From: Elioraea sp.
GTDB lineage: Bacteria; Pseudomonadota; Alphaproteobacteria; Acetobacterales; Acetobacteraceae
Direction of reading: 5' to 3'
Assembly: GCF_022842375.1 (NCBI RefSeq)
Contig: NZ_JALHPR010000014.1
Span: 1 to 64,000, forward strand
Length of the DNA: 64,000 nt
The position numbers and the translations under genes were made by a program. Numbering within the stretch: the stretch's first letter is position 1; the number at the start of each line of letters is the position of its first letter. Below, piece after piece: positions 53,501-64,000 of the stretch. The notes beneath the pieces are model-generated. The model searched no databases. It was not told the DNA's origin and saw only the letters and a program-made list of their open reading frames with translations.

Positions 53501-54000
53501 ATTTCCACGTGCTTGCGGTCAAGGACGAGTACGAGGTCGCGCGCCTGCACACCGACCCTGATTTCCTGGCGGACCTTGCGGCGACCACCGAGGGCGGGTC
53601 GCCGAGGTTCCACCTTTCCCCGCCACTGCCCTGGCTCGGCACCGAGCCCGCCACGGGCCGCCGCCGCAAGATCGCGCTGCCCGGCTGGCTGATGCTGCCG
53701 ATGTTCCGCCTGCTCGCGCGCGGCAAGGTGCTGCGCGGCACCGCGCTCGACCTCTTCGCACGGCAGGATGACCGCAGGCTGGAACGCGAGATGATCGCCC
53801 GCTACGAGGCCGACATGGAGCAGGCGATCGCGTCCCTCTCACCCGCCACGCGCGACGCGGCAACAGCGCTGGCTCGGCACCCGTTCTCGGTGCGCGGCTT
53901 CGGCCCGGTGAAGCAGGCGAGCCACGCGAAGGCCGAACCCGCCCGCCGCGCGCTTCTCGATCGCCTTGCCGCGCCGCACCAGGCGCTGGCCGCTGAGTGA
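50557..54000 (+). CDS. Fused indolepyruvate/2-oxoacid:ferredoxin oxidoreductase family protein
   Basis: An 1147-residue single-chain enzyme joining alpha-type (TPP) and gamma-type domains. SGYRGSPLGGVDQELWRRR and NEDLAATMLWGTQQAA are in the N-terminal part. FFCAGCPHNSSTVVPEGS (about 427) and NMGDGTYQHSGLLAIRQA belong to the TPP domain. A cysteine-rich segment CENCGDCTVQSNC then CNTDLSCLKGFCPS (about 630-675) would hold an Fe-S cluster, followed by the gamma domain GVGGGGIVTTGAVVAMAAH. It decarboxylates aryl-pyruvates or branched-chain 2-oxoacids to acyl-CoA. The thiolase and acyl-CoA dehydrogenase behind it fit amino-acid catabolism. GGGAGG precedes the ATG. Confidence 0.93.
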   Translation: MDATSGRHTVTLESRFVELDAPILMTGTQAIVRLLLEQARRDRAAGLDTAGLVSGYRGSPLGGVDQELWRRRKLLDAHRIRFEPGLNEDLAATMLWGTQQAAAFPGAKHQGVFGLWYGKGPGVDRSADALRHVNTFGTARHGGVVAFAGDDHAAQSSVLPHQTDMVFEAVMIPVFQPAGVDEIVPLGLAAYAMSRFSGLWVAMKTIAETVEGAATFVLPEDHSFFAPDIALPPHGLNADPRLQWPAQRAELERRVLEERLPAARAWARANNLDRLVFGRADARIGIVTAGKAHLDVLRALDDLGLTPARAAEAGIALYKVAMSWPLETDGIGRFAAGKRALIVIEEKRSIVERQLREALYNLPADARPAIAGKAGLDGAPLLPEAGELDPTIVAGALAKLLGVLGVAVTAPAPHVPALADALKRAPFFCAGCPHNSSTVVPEGSIAMGGIGCHTLALGEVGRARTVTQMGAEGATWVGLAPFTELPHLFVNMGDGTYQHSGLLAIRQAVAAGTRMTYKILYNSAVAMTGGQPVDGGPTVAQVAHQLAAEGVRRIAVVADDAARLPAARALPPGVERHTREKLDAVQRSFREHDGVSAIIYDQICATEKRRKRKRGAMATPVTTVLINPRVCENCGDCTVQSNCVAIEPVETPFGRKRRVSPSACNTDLSCLKGFCPSFVTVEGARRHVPAPHLAELEASLADRVPAPHVPALDRPWRALFAGVGGGGIVTTGAVVAMAAHIEGRSVRTLDFTGLAQKNGAVVAHVQIAPDDTMLDVARVPVGRADLLLAGDLAVAAGRDVISRVSRNGAVVGNAALPAVAAFVRDPDVTLDASGHRTALAAAATEAAWIEAAQVAEALFGDAMAMNTLLLGAAWQRGLVPVGEAALTEAIALNGTAVAVNHRAFLWGRALAADPTLADAVLSRTTTPATLDPFVEDRCAELTRYQNDRLSQRYRALVGRAASAEATALGAAGPFARAVAEGYFHVLAVKDEYEVARLHTDPDFLADLAATTEGGSPRFHLSPPLPWLGTEPATGRRRKIALPGWLMLPMFRLLARGKVLRGTALDLFARQDDRRLEREMIARYEADMEQAIASLSPATRDAATALARHPFSVRGFGPVKQASHAKAEPARRALLDRLAAPHQALAAE

Positions 54001-54011
54001 AGGAACACCGC

Positions 54012-55193
54012 ATGTCATCCCCCATCGTCATCCTTGGTGCCGCGCGCACCCCGATCGGCGGCCTGCTCGGCGAGCTTTCGCCGCTCGCGGCACCGAAACT
54101 CGGCGGGCACGCGATCGCCGCCGCCCTCTCCCGCGCCCGTGTGCAGGCCGACCAGGTGACGGGTGTCACGATGGGCAACGTCCTCTCCGCCGGCATCGGC
54201 CAGGCGCCGGCACGCCAGGCTGCCTTCGCCGCCGGCCTCGGTGAGGCGGTTCCCTGCACCACGCTGAACAAGATGTGCGGCAGCGGCATGCAGGCGGTGA
54301 TGAACGCTGCCCAAGCGCTTGCGGCGGGCGACGACGGCATCCTCGTCGCCGGCGGGATGGAGAGCATGAGCAACGCGCCCTACCTGCTGCCGAAAGCGCG
54401 CGGCGGCATGAAGTTCGGCCACGGCCAGGTGCTCGACCACATGGCGCTCGACGGGCTCGAGGACGCGTATGCCCCCGGCCGGCTGATGGGCACCTTCGCC
54501 GAGGACACCGCCGCCTCCCTCGGCATCTCGCGGGCCGACCAGGACGCATTCGCGACACGCAGCCTCGAGCGCGCTCTCGCAGCAGGCGGCAACGGCGCGC
54601 TGGCCGACGAGATCGCGCCGATCTCCGTCCCCGGCCGCAAGGGCGACATCCTCGTTTCGCTCGACGAACAGCCGCGCCGGGCCGATCCGGCCAAGATCCC
54701 GACGCTGCGCGCCGCCTTCCGCGACGGCGGCACGGTGACGGCGGCAAACTCCTCCTCGATCAGCGATGGCGCGGCCGCCCTCGTTCTCGCGCGCGAGGAG
54801 GATGCGGAGGCGCGCGGCCTTCGCCCGCTCGCACGCATCATCGCCATGGCAACCCACGCCCAGGCGCCTGCCTGGTTCACCACCGCGCCGGTCGAGGCGA
54901 TCCGCAAGGTGCTCGACCGCGCTGGCTGGACGATCGACGATGTCGACCTGTTCGAGATCAACGAGGCCTTCGCGGTGGTGGTGCTTGCGGCGGAACGCGC
55001 GCTCGGCCTCCCTCCCGAGAAGGTGAACATCCGCGGTGGGGCCTGCGCCGTGGGCCACCCGATCGGCGCCTCGGGGGCGCGCATCCTCGTCACGCTGCTC
55101 GCCGCCCTCCGGCGCGAGGGGCTGAAGCGCGGGGTTGCGGCTGTCTGCATCGGCGGGGGAGAAGCGACGGCGGTGGCCGTCGAACTGCTCTAG
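54012..55193 (+). CDS. Acetyl-CoA acetyltransferase (thiolase)
   Basis: A 393-residue thiolase. The nucleophile Cys89 is in NKMCGSGMQAVMNAA; the His in FEINEAFAVVVLA and the second Cys in AAVCIGGGEATA are present, with GGACAVGHPIGASGAR. It cleaves or condenses acetoacetyl-CoA-type substrates. The ATG at 54012 follows AAGGA and gives the family length; a GTG at 53997 overlapping the upstream TGA is an alternative. Confidence 0.95.
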   Translation: MSSPIVILGAARTPIGGLLGELSPLAAPKLGGHAIAAALSRARVQADQVTGVTMGNVLSAGIGQAPARQAAFAAGLGEAVPCTTLNKMCGSGMQAVMNAAQALAAGDDGILVAGGMESMSNAPYLLPKARGGMKFGHGQVLDHMALDGLEDAYAPGRLMGTFAEDTAASLGISRADQDAFATRSLERALAAGGNGALADEIAPISVPGRKGDILVSLDEQPRRADPAKIPTLRAAFRDGGTVTAANSSSISDGAAALVLAREEDAEARGLRPLARIIAMATHAQAPAWFTTAPVEAIRKVLDRAGWTIDDVDLFEINEAFAVVVLAAERALGLPPEKVNIRGGACAVGHPIGASGARILVTLLAALRREGLKRGVAAVCIGGGEATAVAVELL

Positions 55194-55243
55194 ACTGCAA
55201 CTCGGTTCCGGGAAACAACAACGGAAAAGGGACGGAGACGACG

Positions 55244-56366
55244 ATGCTTGATCGCACCCCGGCTGATATCGCCGATACGCGCACCATGGTGGTCGAGACT
55301 GCCCGGGCCTTCGCTGCCGAGAAGCTCGCGCCCGGCGCCGACGCGCGGGCCCGCGCCGGTGCGGTGGAGCCCGAGATCCTGGAGGAGCTTGGCGCGCTCG
55401 GCTTCCTCGGCGCGACCGTCTCTCCCGACTGGGGCGGCGCGGGGCTCGACTATCTCACCTACGCCATGGCGCTCGAGGAAATCGCGGCCGGCGACGGCTC
55501 GGTCTCCACCGTGCTTTCCGTGCACAATTCCCCAACCTGCCTGATCCTGGAACGTTTCGGTACCGAGGCACAGAAGGAGCACTGGCTGCGCCCGATGGCA
55601 TCGGGCGAGGCTATCTCCTGTTTCGCGCTCACCGAACCCCAGGCGGGCTCGGACGCCTCGGCGCTGCGCACGCGGGCGGTTCGAACGGATGGCGGCTGGG
55701 TGATCGACGGGGCGAAGCAGTTCATCTCGAACGGACGCATCGCGAAGGTGTGCGTGCTGTTTGCCGTAACCGATCCCGCCGCCGGCAAGAAGGGAATCTC
55801 CTGCTTCATCGTTCCGACCGATGCGAAGGGCTTCGTGGTCGCGCGCACGGAGGAGAAGCTCGGCCAGCACGCGTCCGATACGTGCTCGCTCCATTTCGAG
55901 AGCATGATGGTGCCTGGGGATGCGATGATCGGTGCGCCCGGCGAAGGCTATCGCATCGCGCTGTCGACGCTCGAGGCGGGCCGCATCGGGATCGCCGCGC
56001 AGAGCCTCGGCATGGCCCGCGCCGCGCTCGACTACGCCATCGCCTACGCCAAGGAGCGGCAGTCGTTCGGCGAGCCGATCATCCGCCACCAGGCGGTGCA
56101 GTTCCGCCTGGTCGAGGCCAGGACGAAGCTCGAGGCCGCACGGCAGCTCACCCACCACGCCTGCCGCCTGAAGGATGCCGGCGAACCTGCGCTGGAAGCC
56201 GCCTGCATGGCGAAGCTGTTCGCCTCCGAGGTGGCGGAAGCGGTGTGCTCGGCGGCGATCCAGACGCTCGGCGGCTACGGATACCTCGCCGATTATCCCG
56301 TCGAGCGCATCTATCGCGACGTGCGCGTCTGCCAGATCTACGAGGGCACGTCGGACGTGCAGAAGA

Positions 56367-56389
<23 letters not shown>
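55244..56389 (+). CDS. Acyl-CoA dehydrogenase, short/branched-chain type
   Basis: A 381-residue FAD enzyme that forms trans-2-enoyl-CoA and passes electrons to ETF. CFALTEPQAGSDASALRTRA binds FAD, and the C-terminal QIYEGTSDVQKIILGRML has the catalytic Glu in YEGTSD as in short-chain and 2-methyl-branched enzymes. GGAG lies before the ATG at 55244. It ends the plus-strand operon; its last 23 bases overlap the convergent mccA end. Confidence 0.95.
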
Positions 56390-58346
<1,957 letters not shown>

Positions 58347-58354
58347 CGCCGCCC

Positions 58355-59956
58355 TCACATCCGGAACAGGCCGAAGCGCGTCGGCGCGATCGGCGCGTTC
58401 AACGCGGCGCCGATGGCAAGGCCGAGCACGTCACGGGTTTTCGCAGGCGGAATGATCCCGTCATCCCAGAGCCGCGCGGTCGCGTAGTAGGGGCTGCCTT
58501 CGCGTTCGTACTTCTCGCGGATCGGCGCCTTGAATGCCTCCTGCTCGGCCTCGGGCCACGCCTCGCCGCGCGCGGCCGCGGCATCGGCGCGGATGGTGGC
58601 GAGAACGGAGGCCGCCTGCTCGCCGCCCATCACGCTGATGCGGCTGTTCGGCCAGGTGAACAGGAAGCGCGGCGAATAGGCGCGCCCGCACATGCCGTAG
58701 TTGCCCGCCCCGAACGAGCCGCCGATCAGTACGGTGAATTTCGGCACCGCCGTGGTGGCCACCGCCGTGACAAGCTTGGCACCGTCCTTCGCGATGCCGC
58801 CCGCCTCGTATTTCCGCCCAACCATGAAGCCAGCGATGTTCTGGAGGAACACGAGCGGAACGTTCCGCTGGCTGCACAGCTCGACGAAATGCGCAGCCTT
58901 GAGCGCGCTCTCGCTGAACAGGATGCCGTTGTTGGCGATGATGCCGACAGGCTGGCCCCAGATGTGGGCGAAGCCACAGACGATGGTGGTGCCGTAGCGG
59001 TGCTTGAACTCGTCAAGCTCCGACCCGTCGACGATGCGGGCGATCACCTCGCGCACATCGTAGGGCGTGCGCGTATCGGGCGGCACGATGCCTGCAAGCT
59101 CCGCCGGGTCATAGGCAGGCGGGCGTGGTGCGCGCTGCAGCACGGGGCGCGCGCCGCCGAGATGGCCGACGATGCGCCGGCAGAGGCCGAGGGCATGCGC
59201 ATCGTCGTTCGCCATGTGGTCGGCCACGCCCGAGATGCGCGTGTGCACATCCGCCCCGCCGAGGTCCTCTGCCGTCACGACCTCGCCCGTCGCTGCCTTC
59301 ACGAGCGGGGGGCCGGCGAGGAAGATCGTTCCCTGGTTGCGGACGATGATGCTCTCGTCGCACATCGCCGGCACATAGGCGCCGCCCGCCGTGCAGCTTC
59401 CCATCACCACCGCGATCTGCGGGATGCCCTTGGCAGACATCTGCGCCTGGTTGAAGAAGATGCGGCCGAAATGATCGCGATCCGGAAAGATCTCGTCCTG
59501 GTTCGGCAGGTTCGCCCCGCCGCTGTCCACGAGGTATATGCAGGGCAGGTTGTTCGCCTCTGCCACCTCCTGGGCGCGGAGGTGCTTCTTGACCGTCAGC
59601 GGATAGTAGCTGCCGCCCTTCACCGTCGCGTCGTTGGCGACGATCACGCACTCCCGCCCCGCGACGCGGCCGACGCCGGTGATCATCCCCGCCGCCGGCA
59701 CCTCGCCCCCATACATGCCGAAGGCGGCGAGCGGCGAGAGTTCGAGGAACGGTGTGCCCGGATCGAGCAGCGCCTCGACGCGCTCCCGCGGGAGCAGCTT
59801 GCCGCGCGAGACGTGCCGCGCGCGCGAGGCCTCGTTCCCGCCTTGCGCTGCCTCCGCGACGCGCGCCTCGAGCTCGGCGAGGGAGGCTGCGTTGGCTGCG
59901 GCGTTGCGGCGGAACGCGTCAGACCGCGTGTCGACGCTTGAGGGAAGCCTGCTCAC
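58355..59956 (-). CDS. mccB: Methylcrotonyl-CoA carboxylase beta (carboxyltransferase) subunit
   Basis: A 533-residue crotonase-fold carboxyltransferase. [59 protein letters not shown] and [16 protein letters not shown] match the MCC beta subunit rather than propionyl-CoA carboxylase. The start is GTG at 59956, overlapping the ivd stop as GTGA. No ATG is available near the conserved N-terminus. Confidence 0.95.
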   Translation of the reverse strand: MSRLPSSVDTRSDAFRRNAAANAASLAELEARVAEAAQGGNEASRARHVSRGKLLPRERVEALLDPGTPFLELSPLAAFGMYGGEVPAAGMITGVGRVAGRECVIVANDATVKGGSYYPLTVKKHLRAQEVAEANNLPCIYLVDSGGANLPNQDEIFPDRDHFGRIFFNQAQMSAKGIPQIAVVMGSCTAGGAYVPAMCDESIIVRNQGTIFLAGPPLVKAATGEVVTAEDLGGADVHTRISGVADHMANDDAHALGLCRRIVGHLGGARPVLQRAPRPPAYDPAELAGIVPPDTRTPYDVREVIARIVDGSELDEFKHRYGTTIVCGFAHIWGQPVGIIANNGILFSESALKAAHFVELCSQRNVPLVFLQNIAGFMVGRKYEAGGIAKDGAKLVTAVATTAVPKFTVLIGGSFGAGNYGMCGRAYSPRFLFTWPNSRISVMGGEQAASVLATIRADAAAARGEAWPEAEQEAFKAPIREKYEREGSPYYATARLWDDGIIPPAKTRDVLGLAIGAALNAPIAPTRFGLFRM

Positions 59957-61125
59957 GCGGTCTCGCGGAACAGCTCGCGGCCGATCAGCATGCGCCTGAT
60001 CTCGCTCGTTCCGGCGCCGATCTCGTAGAGCTTCGCGTCCCGCAGCAGCCGGCCCGTCGGATACTCGTTGATGTAGCCGTTGCCGCCGAGAAGCTGGATC
60101 GCGTCGAGGGCCATCTTGGTCGCGGCCTCGGCGGCGTAGAGGATCGCGCCCGCTGCATCCTTCCGCGTCACGCGCCCGCGGTCGCACGCCTCGGCCACCG
60201 CGTACACGTAGGCGCGGCAGGCTGAGAAGCTCGTGTACATGTCGGCGAGCTTGCCCTGCACGAGCTGGAACTCGCCGATCGCCTGGCCGAACTGCTTGCG
60301 CTCATGCACGTAGGGCAGAACGACATCCATGCACGCCTGCATGATGCCGAGGGGGCCCGCGGCGAGCACCGCGCGCTCATAGTCGAGCCCGCTCATCAGC
60401 ACGCGCACGCCGCCGCCGACGCGGCCGAGCACGTTCTCCTCCGGCACCTCGACATCCTCGAACACCAGCTCGCTCGTCGGGCTGCCGCGCATGCCGAGCT
60501 TGTCGAGCTTCTGCGCGGGCCGGAATCCCTTGAAGCCGCTCTCGACGATGAAGGCGGTGATGCCGTCCTTGCCGGAAGCGGGGTTGGTCTTGGCGTAGAC
60601 GACCAGCGTCTCGGCATAATGCGCGTTGGTGATCCACATCTTCGTACCGTTGAGCACGAAGCGATCCCCGCGCTTCTCTGCCTTCAGCGTCATCGACACG
60701 ATGTCGGAGCCGGCACCAGGCTCGCTCATCGCCAGCGCGCCGAGATGCTCGCCGCTGATCAGCTTCGGCAGGTAGCGGCGCTTCTGCTCGTCGCTGCCGT
60801 TCAGCTTGATCTGGTTGATGCAGAGGTTCGAATGCGCGCCGTAGGAGAGGCCGACGGAAGCCGAGGCGCGGCTCACCTCCTCCATTGCCACGCAATGGGC
60901 GAGATAGCCGAGGCCCGCGCCGCCATGCTCCTCGCCGACGGTGATGCCGTGCAGGCCGAGCGCGCCCATCTCGGGCCAGAGATGGCGGGGGAACTCGTCG
61001 GTGCGGTCGATCTCGGCGGCGAGCGGGGCGATGCGGTCGGCGGAGAAGGCGCGCACGCTGTCGCGAAGCATGGCGATCTCCTCGCCATGGTCGAACTCGA
61101 GCGTGGCCAGCCGGTTCGGGATCAT
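59953..61125 (-). CDS. ivd: Isovaleryl-CoA dehydrogenase
   Basis: A 390-residue FAD acyl-CoA dehydrogenase. The catalytic base is Glu250 in [15 protein letters not shown], the position specific to isovaleryl-CoA dehydrogenase, while the usual C-terminal position reads [30 protein letters not shown] and [13 protein letters not shown] also match. It converts isovaleryl-CoA to 3-methylcrotonyl-CoA for MccAB. The ATG at 61125 is one base from the upstream stop. Confidence 0.95.
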   Translation of the reverse strand: MIPNRLATLEFDHGEEIAMLRDSVRAFSADRIAPLAAEIDRTDEFPRHLWPEMGALGLHGITVGEEHGGAGLGYLAHCVAMEEVSRASASVGLSYGAHSNLCINQIKLNGSDEQKRRYLPKLISGEHLGALAMSEPGAGSDIVSMTLKAEKRGDRFVLNGTKMWITNAHYAETLVVYAKTNPASGKDGITAFIVESGFKGFRPAQKLDKLGMRGSPTSELVFEDVEVPEENVLGRVGGGVRVLMSGLDYERAVLAAGPLGIMQACMDVVLPYVHERKQFGQAIGEFQLVQGKLADMYTSFSACRAYVYAVAEACDRGRVTRKDAAGAILYAAEAATKMALDAIQLLGGNGYINEYPTGRLLRDAKLYEIGAGTSEIRRMLIGRELFRETA

Positions 61126-61126
61126 C

Positions 61127-62383
61127 TCATTCCACCTTCCGTACGTCCTCGATGACGCGCCCGTCATTCGGCAGCGAGCCGGGGGCAGCGAGTGTCACGG
61201 TGCCGCGCAGCTTGGTGATCGCCTGCAACGCCTCGGCCAGCCTCGCGGCCAGCGCCTCGTCAGGCGCGGGCGCTTCTGCGTGAAGCGTCATCGTATCGGT
61301 ATCGCCGGCGCGGTCGACCACGAGCCGGATCCGGCCGAGATCGGGGAACCGCCTCGCGAGATCGGCGATCTGTTCGGGCCGCACGAACATGCCCTTCACC
61401 TTGGCCGCCTGGTCTGCCCGGCCCATCCAGCCCTTGATGCGCATGTTGGAGCGCCCGCAGGGCGATTCCCCAGGCAAGACGGCGGAGAGATCGCCGGTGG
61501 CGAAGCGGATCAGCGGATACTCGGGCACCAGCAGCGTGACGACGACCTCGCCCACCTCGCCATCGGGCAACGGGTCGCCCGTGCCGGGGCGGACGATCTC
61601 GACGATCACGAACTCGTCGAGGATCATGCCCTCGCGCGCCTCGCTCTCGTAAGCCACAAGGCCGAGATCGGCGGTGCCGTAGCTCTGCAGCACGGTGAGG
61701 CCGCGCTCGGCGTACCAGGCGCGGAGGGAAGGCGTGTAGGCGCCGCCCGTGACATGGCCGCGGCGCAGCGTCGCGAGGTCGAGGCCGAGCTCCTCGCCCT
61801 TCTCGATGATCGCCTTCAGGAAGTCCGGCGTTCCGGCATAGCAATGACTGCGCAGATGCGCGATCGCCCGCGCCTGGAGCTCAAGGTTGCCGGGGCCAGC
61901 CGGCACGACGGCACTGCCGAGGGCGCGCGCGCCTGATTCCAGCATCATCCCCGCGGGCGTGAAGTGGTAGCCGAAGGTGTTGTGCAGGATCTGCCCGGCG
62001 CGCAGACCGGTCGCGAACAGCGCGCGGGCGAAGCGGAAGAAGTCACGTCCAGGTGCCTCGGGGTCGAAGATCGGGCCGGGGCTGACGAAGATGCGCGCCA
62101 GCCGCCCCGGCGGGATGGCGATGAGCTCGCCGAAGGGCGGGCGGCCTGCCTGGAGCGTCACGAGATCTGATTTCCGCGTCAGCGGCAGCTGCGCGAGCGC
62201 CGCACGGCTCCCCACCTGGTTCGCCTCGACGTGCTGGAGCACGCGGGCATAGTAGGGTGCCTGCGCCTTCGCCTGCCCGATATGCGCGGCGAGGGAGGCC
62301 ATGAGCCCTTCCTCGCGCGCCTGCGGATCGCGGGCCTCCAGAACGTCGAAGAACTCACCCTCGCGACGGCGCGTGACTGCCAA
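61127..62383 (-). CDS. PaaK-like acyl-CoA ligase (AMP-forming)
   Basis: A 418-residue adenylate-forming enzyme of the phenylacetate-CoA ligase (PaaK) group. [13 protein letters not shown] carries the ATP-binding glutamate-type region. [20 protein letters not shown] and [20 protein letters not shown] form the hinge and C-domain. It would activate a carboxylic acid such as isovalerate or an aromatic acid. The start is a TTG at 62383 behind GGAGGG. Gene context links it to the ABC transporter and ivd-mcc. Confidence 0.88.
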   Translation of the reverse strand: MAVTRRREGEFFDVLEARDPQAREEGLMASLAAHIGQAKAQAPYYARVLQHVEANQVGSRAALAQLPLTRKSDLVTLQAGRPPFGELIAIPPGRLARIFVSPGPIFDPEAPGRDFFRFARALFATGLRAGQILHNTFGYHFTPAGMMLESGARALGSAVVPAGPGNLELQARAIAHLRSHCYAGTPDFLKAIIEKGEELGLDLATLRRGHVTGGAYTPSLRAWYAERGLTVLQSYGTADLGLVAYESEAREGMILDEFVIVEIVRPGTGDPLPDGEVGEVVVTLLVPEYPLIRFATGDLSAVLPGESPCGRSNMRIKGWMGRADQAAKVKGMFVRPEQIADLARRFPDLGRIRLVVDRAGDTDTMTLHAEAPAPDEALAARLAEALQAITKLRGTVTLAAPGSLPNDGRVIEDVRKVE

Positions 62384-62407
62384 ACCCTTGCCCTCCAGCC
62401 GCCCTGC

Positions 62408-63256
62408 TCAGAGCCAGCGCTTGCGGCGCTTATAGCTCTTGAGGTTGCGGAAGCTCTTCCGCTCGGCCCCATGGCCGCCGAGGTAGAATTCCTTGACGTC
62501 CTCGTTGTCGGCAAGGGCTTCGGCCGTGCCATCGAGCACGATCTTGCCTTGTTCCATCACATAGCCGTAACTGGCGACGGAAAGCGCCATCCGCGCGTTC
62601 TGCTCGACGAGCAGGATGGTGATGCCGAGCTCGCGGTTCAGCCGGCGGATGATGCCGAACACCTCCTTCACCAGCAGCGGCGAGAGACCCATCGAGGGCT
62701 CGTCCATCAGGATCAGCTTCGGCCGTGCCATCAGCGCGCGGCCGATGGCGAGCATCTGCTGCTCGCCGCCCGAGAGGTAGCCGGCAAGCCCGGTGCGCTC
62801 TCGCAGCCGGGGAAAATAGCCGAACACGCGCTCGATATCGTCCTTCACGCCGTTGTCGCGGCGGGTGAAGGCGCCGAGGCGGAGGTTCTCGATGCACGTC
62901 ATGTCGGAGATGATCCGCCGCCCCTCCATCACCTGGAAGATGCCGCGGCGGACGATGCGATCGGGATCGATGCCGTTGATGCGCTCGCCGGCGAACATCA
63001 CGTCGCCGCGCGTGATCTCGCCTTCCTCGGTCTTGAGCAGGCCGCTGATCGCCTTCAGCGTGGTCGATTTCCCCGCCCCGTTCGCGCCGAGGAGCGCCAC
63101 GATATGCCCCTGCGGCACCTTCAGCGAAAGGCCGCGGAGAACGAGGATCACGTCGTTGTAGACGACCTCGATGTTGTTCACCTCGAGGAGCGACGGCAGC
63201 GTATCGACGAGCCGTGGCGCGCGGGGGGCGGTGGCGTTTTCCGGCAAGCTGTCCAT
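62408..63256 (-). CDS. Branched-chain amino acid-type ABC transporter ATP-binding protein (LivF-like)
   Basis: A 282-residue ATPase. Walker A is LLGANGAGKSTTLKAISGLL, the signature YLSGGEQQMLAIGRALMARP, and Walker B LILMDEPSMGLSP. QVMEGRRIISDMTCIENLRLG is typical of LivF. It is C-terminally extended by a basic tail (RKSFRNLKSYKRRKRWL). It would power import with a permease encoded outside the window. Confidence 0.94.
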   Translation of the reverse strand: MDSLPENATAPRAPRLVDTLPSLLEVNNIEVVYNDVILVLRGLSLKVPQGHIVALLGANGAGKSTTLKAISGLLKTEEGEITRGDVMFAGERINGIDPDRIVRRGIFQVMEGRRIISDMTCIENLRLGAFTRRDNGVKDDIERVFGYFPRLRERTGLAGYLSGGEQQMLAIGRALMARPKLILMDEPSMGLSPLLVKEVFGIIRRLNRELGITILLVEQNARMALSVASYGYVMEQGKIVLDGTAEALADNEDVKEFYLGGHGAERKSFRNLKSYKRRKRWL

Positions 63257-63311
63257 CACCGTCTCCCGCAGGTGCGGGCGGCGGGTTGCCCCGCCGCCAC
63301 GCGATCCATCG

Positions 63312-64000
63312 TCACCAGCCGAGCCAGTCCTGGCGGCGCTCGAGGGTGATCTCGGTCACCGGCTCGAGCTTCATCGTGCCGTTGCGCATAAGCTCCGCCA
63401 CCGAGCCCTGCGTGGTGTCGCCGGACACGACCGCGCGGTAGAGCGAGATCGCCATCTGCCCGCGGTGATCTTCGACCGTGAAGGTCGAGGGCTTGCACAC
63501 GCCCTCGAAGCCGCGCGGCACCCATCTCTGCCGGGCGTAGAAGCCCTCGCGGATGCGGTCGCCCGTCACCTGGCCCCCGGTCGCGGCGGTTTCCATCGCC
63601 TCGACCATCAGCATCGCCGAGCAGATGCCGGCGAGATAGTGCACGGGGCGATACTCGGCCTGCGCGGTGGCGCCACCCTGGCTGATTGCACGCGCATTCG
63701 CCATGCCCGGCGCATCACCGCCCCACGAGACGGCCGTGCGCAGCGGGAACACCACGCCGTTCGCCGCAGCACCGGCAGCCTTCATCGCGTTCTCGTCCAT
63801 GCCCCAGACATTGCCGAGGAACTGCACGTTCACCCCCGCCGTCTGGCAGGCGCGCAGCACCGAGATGTTGGAGCCCGCCGTGTTGCCGAGATAGGCGTAG
63901 TTGGCGCCGGAGTTGCGCAGCGTCAGGCACTGGGCGGTGAAATCGCCCGGTGCCAGGGTGAACTGCACCGCGGGCAGCACGTCGAAGCCGAGCTCCGCCG
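63312..64000 (-). CDS. ABC transporter substrate-binding protein, branched-chain amino acid type (5' end outside window)
   Basis: The C-terminal part (about 229 residues) of a periplasmic binding protein of the Leu/Ile/Val (Peripla_BP_6) type; the frame is open to the window edge. GDFTAQCLTLRNSGANYAYL, LRACQTAGVNVQFLGNVWG and AEYRPVHYLAGICSAMLMVE fit the second lobe. It belongs with the LivF-like ATPase 55 bases downstream. Confidence 0.9.
   Translation of the reverse strand, partial: AELGFDVLPAVQFTLAPGDFTAQCLTLRNSGANYAYLGNTAGSNISVLRACQTAGVNVQFLGNVWGMDENAMKAAGAAANGVVFPLRTAVSWGGDAPGMANARAISQGGATAQAEYRPVHYLAGICSAMLMVEAMETAATGGQVTGDRIREGFYARQRWVPRGFEGVCKPSTFTVEDHRGQMAISLYRAVVSGDTTQGSVAELMRNGTMKLEPVTEITLERRQDWLGW

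Overview
This 64 kb window is G+C-rich chromosomal DNA from an alphaproteobacterium, most likely of the Rhodospirillales/Acetobacterales (Acetobacteraceae-like). The inference rests on several points: the F0 ATP synthase cluster has the alphaproteobacterial order atpI-atpB-atpE-atpF'-atpF without F1 genes; ispH-thrB-rnhA are linked; GcvP is single-chain; and pyrD, ispH and gcvTHP are of alphaproteobacterial type. No marker such as 16S rRNA is present, so the genus cannot be fixed. There is no insertion sequence, prophage or CRISPR array; the window is mainly core and metabolic genes with a few accessory ones.

Layout. 1-1118 is the C-terminal end of SMC, followed by a small metzincin-type protease on the minus strand. 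1961-4493 is the F0 operon, with a consensus-like promoter and a strong stem-loop behind atpE. 4689-7302 is an accessory two-gene module of unknown function: a helical-bundle protein with features of a pore-former plus a coiled-coil/membrane partner. It lies between two similar terminators. 7510-9096 is an orphan family-5 solute-binding protein. 9139-14262 is a minus-strand glycine operon: tandem glycine riboswitch, gcvT, gcvH, gcvP and a translationally coupled acetyltransferase. 14365-19092 encodes a 1575-residue multi-propeller RTX protein with a Fur-box-like site in its promoter region.

19236-31151 is housekeeping: a lipoprotein, a dual-CDGSH protein, ispH-thrB-rnhA, a DUF3137 membrane protein, a DJ-1 family protein, peroxiredoxin, a stand-alone DsbD-N-like protein, YqgE, an MFS drug transporter, a HAD phosphatase, pyrD and a DMT exporter. 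31153-36200 (minus) holds glyoxalase I, a MaoC-like hydratase with an apparent CTG start, a lone molybdopterin-binding hydroxylase subunit and a CPA2 antiporter. 36312-48351 holds an AI-2E family protein, two glycosyltransferases, cspA, a CFA-type methyltransferase, a Baeyer-Villiger monooxygenase, a SulP transporter and an LctP-type permease. A tRNA-Thr(UGU) follows.

48515-64000 is mostly amino-acid and branched-chain acyl-CoA catabolism. On the plus strand are a fused indolepyruvate/2-oxoacid:ferredoxin oxidoreductase, a thiolase and an acyl-CoA dehydrogenase. Converging from the minus strand are a branched-chain-type ABC transporter, a PaaK-like CoA ligase, isovaleryl-CoA dehydrogenase and both methylcrotonyl-CoA carboxylase subunits. 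Together these would import a branched-chain or related substrate, activate it, and carry it from isovaleryl-CoA to 3-methylglutaconyl-CoA. The later leucine enzymes (methylglutaconyl-CoA hydratase, HMG-CoA lyase) are not in the window.

Gene packing is tight. Many pairs overlap by ATGA/GTGA, and several convergent pairs overlap at their stop codons. The best candidates for undescribed biology are the 4689-7302 module, the giant calcium-loop propeller/RTX protein with its putative iron control, and the acetyltransferase embedded in the glycine-riboswitch operon.
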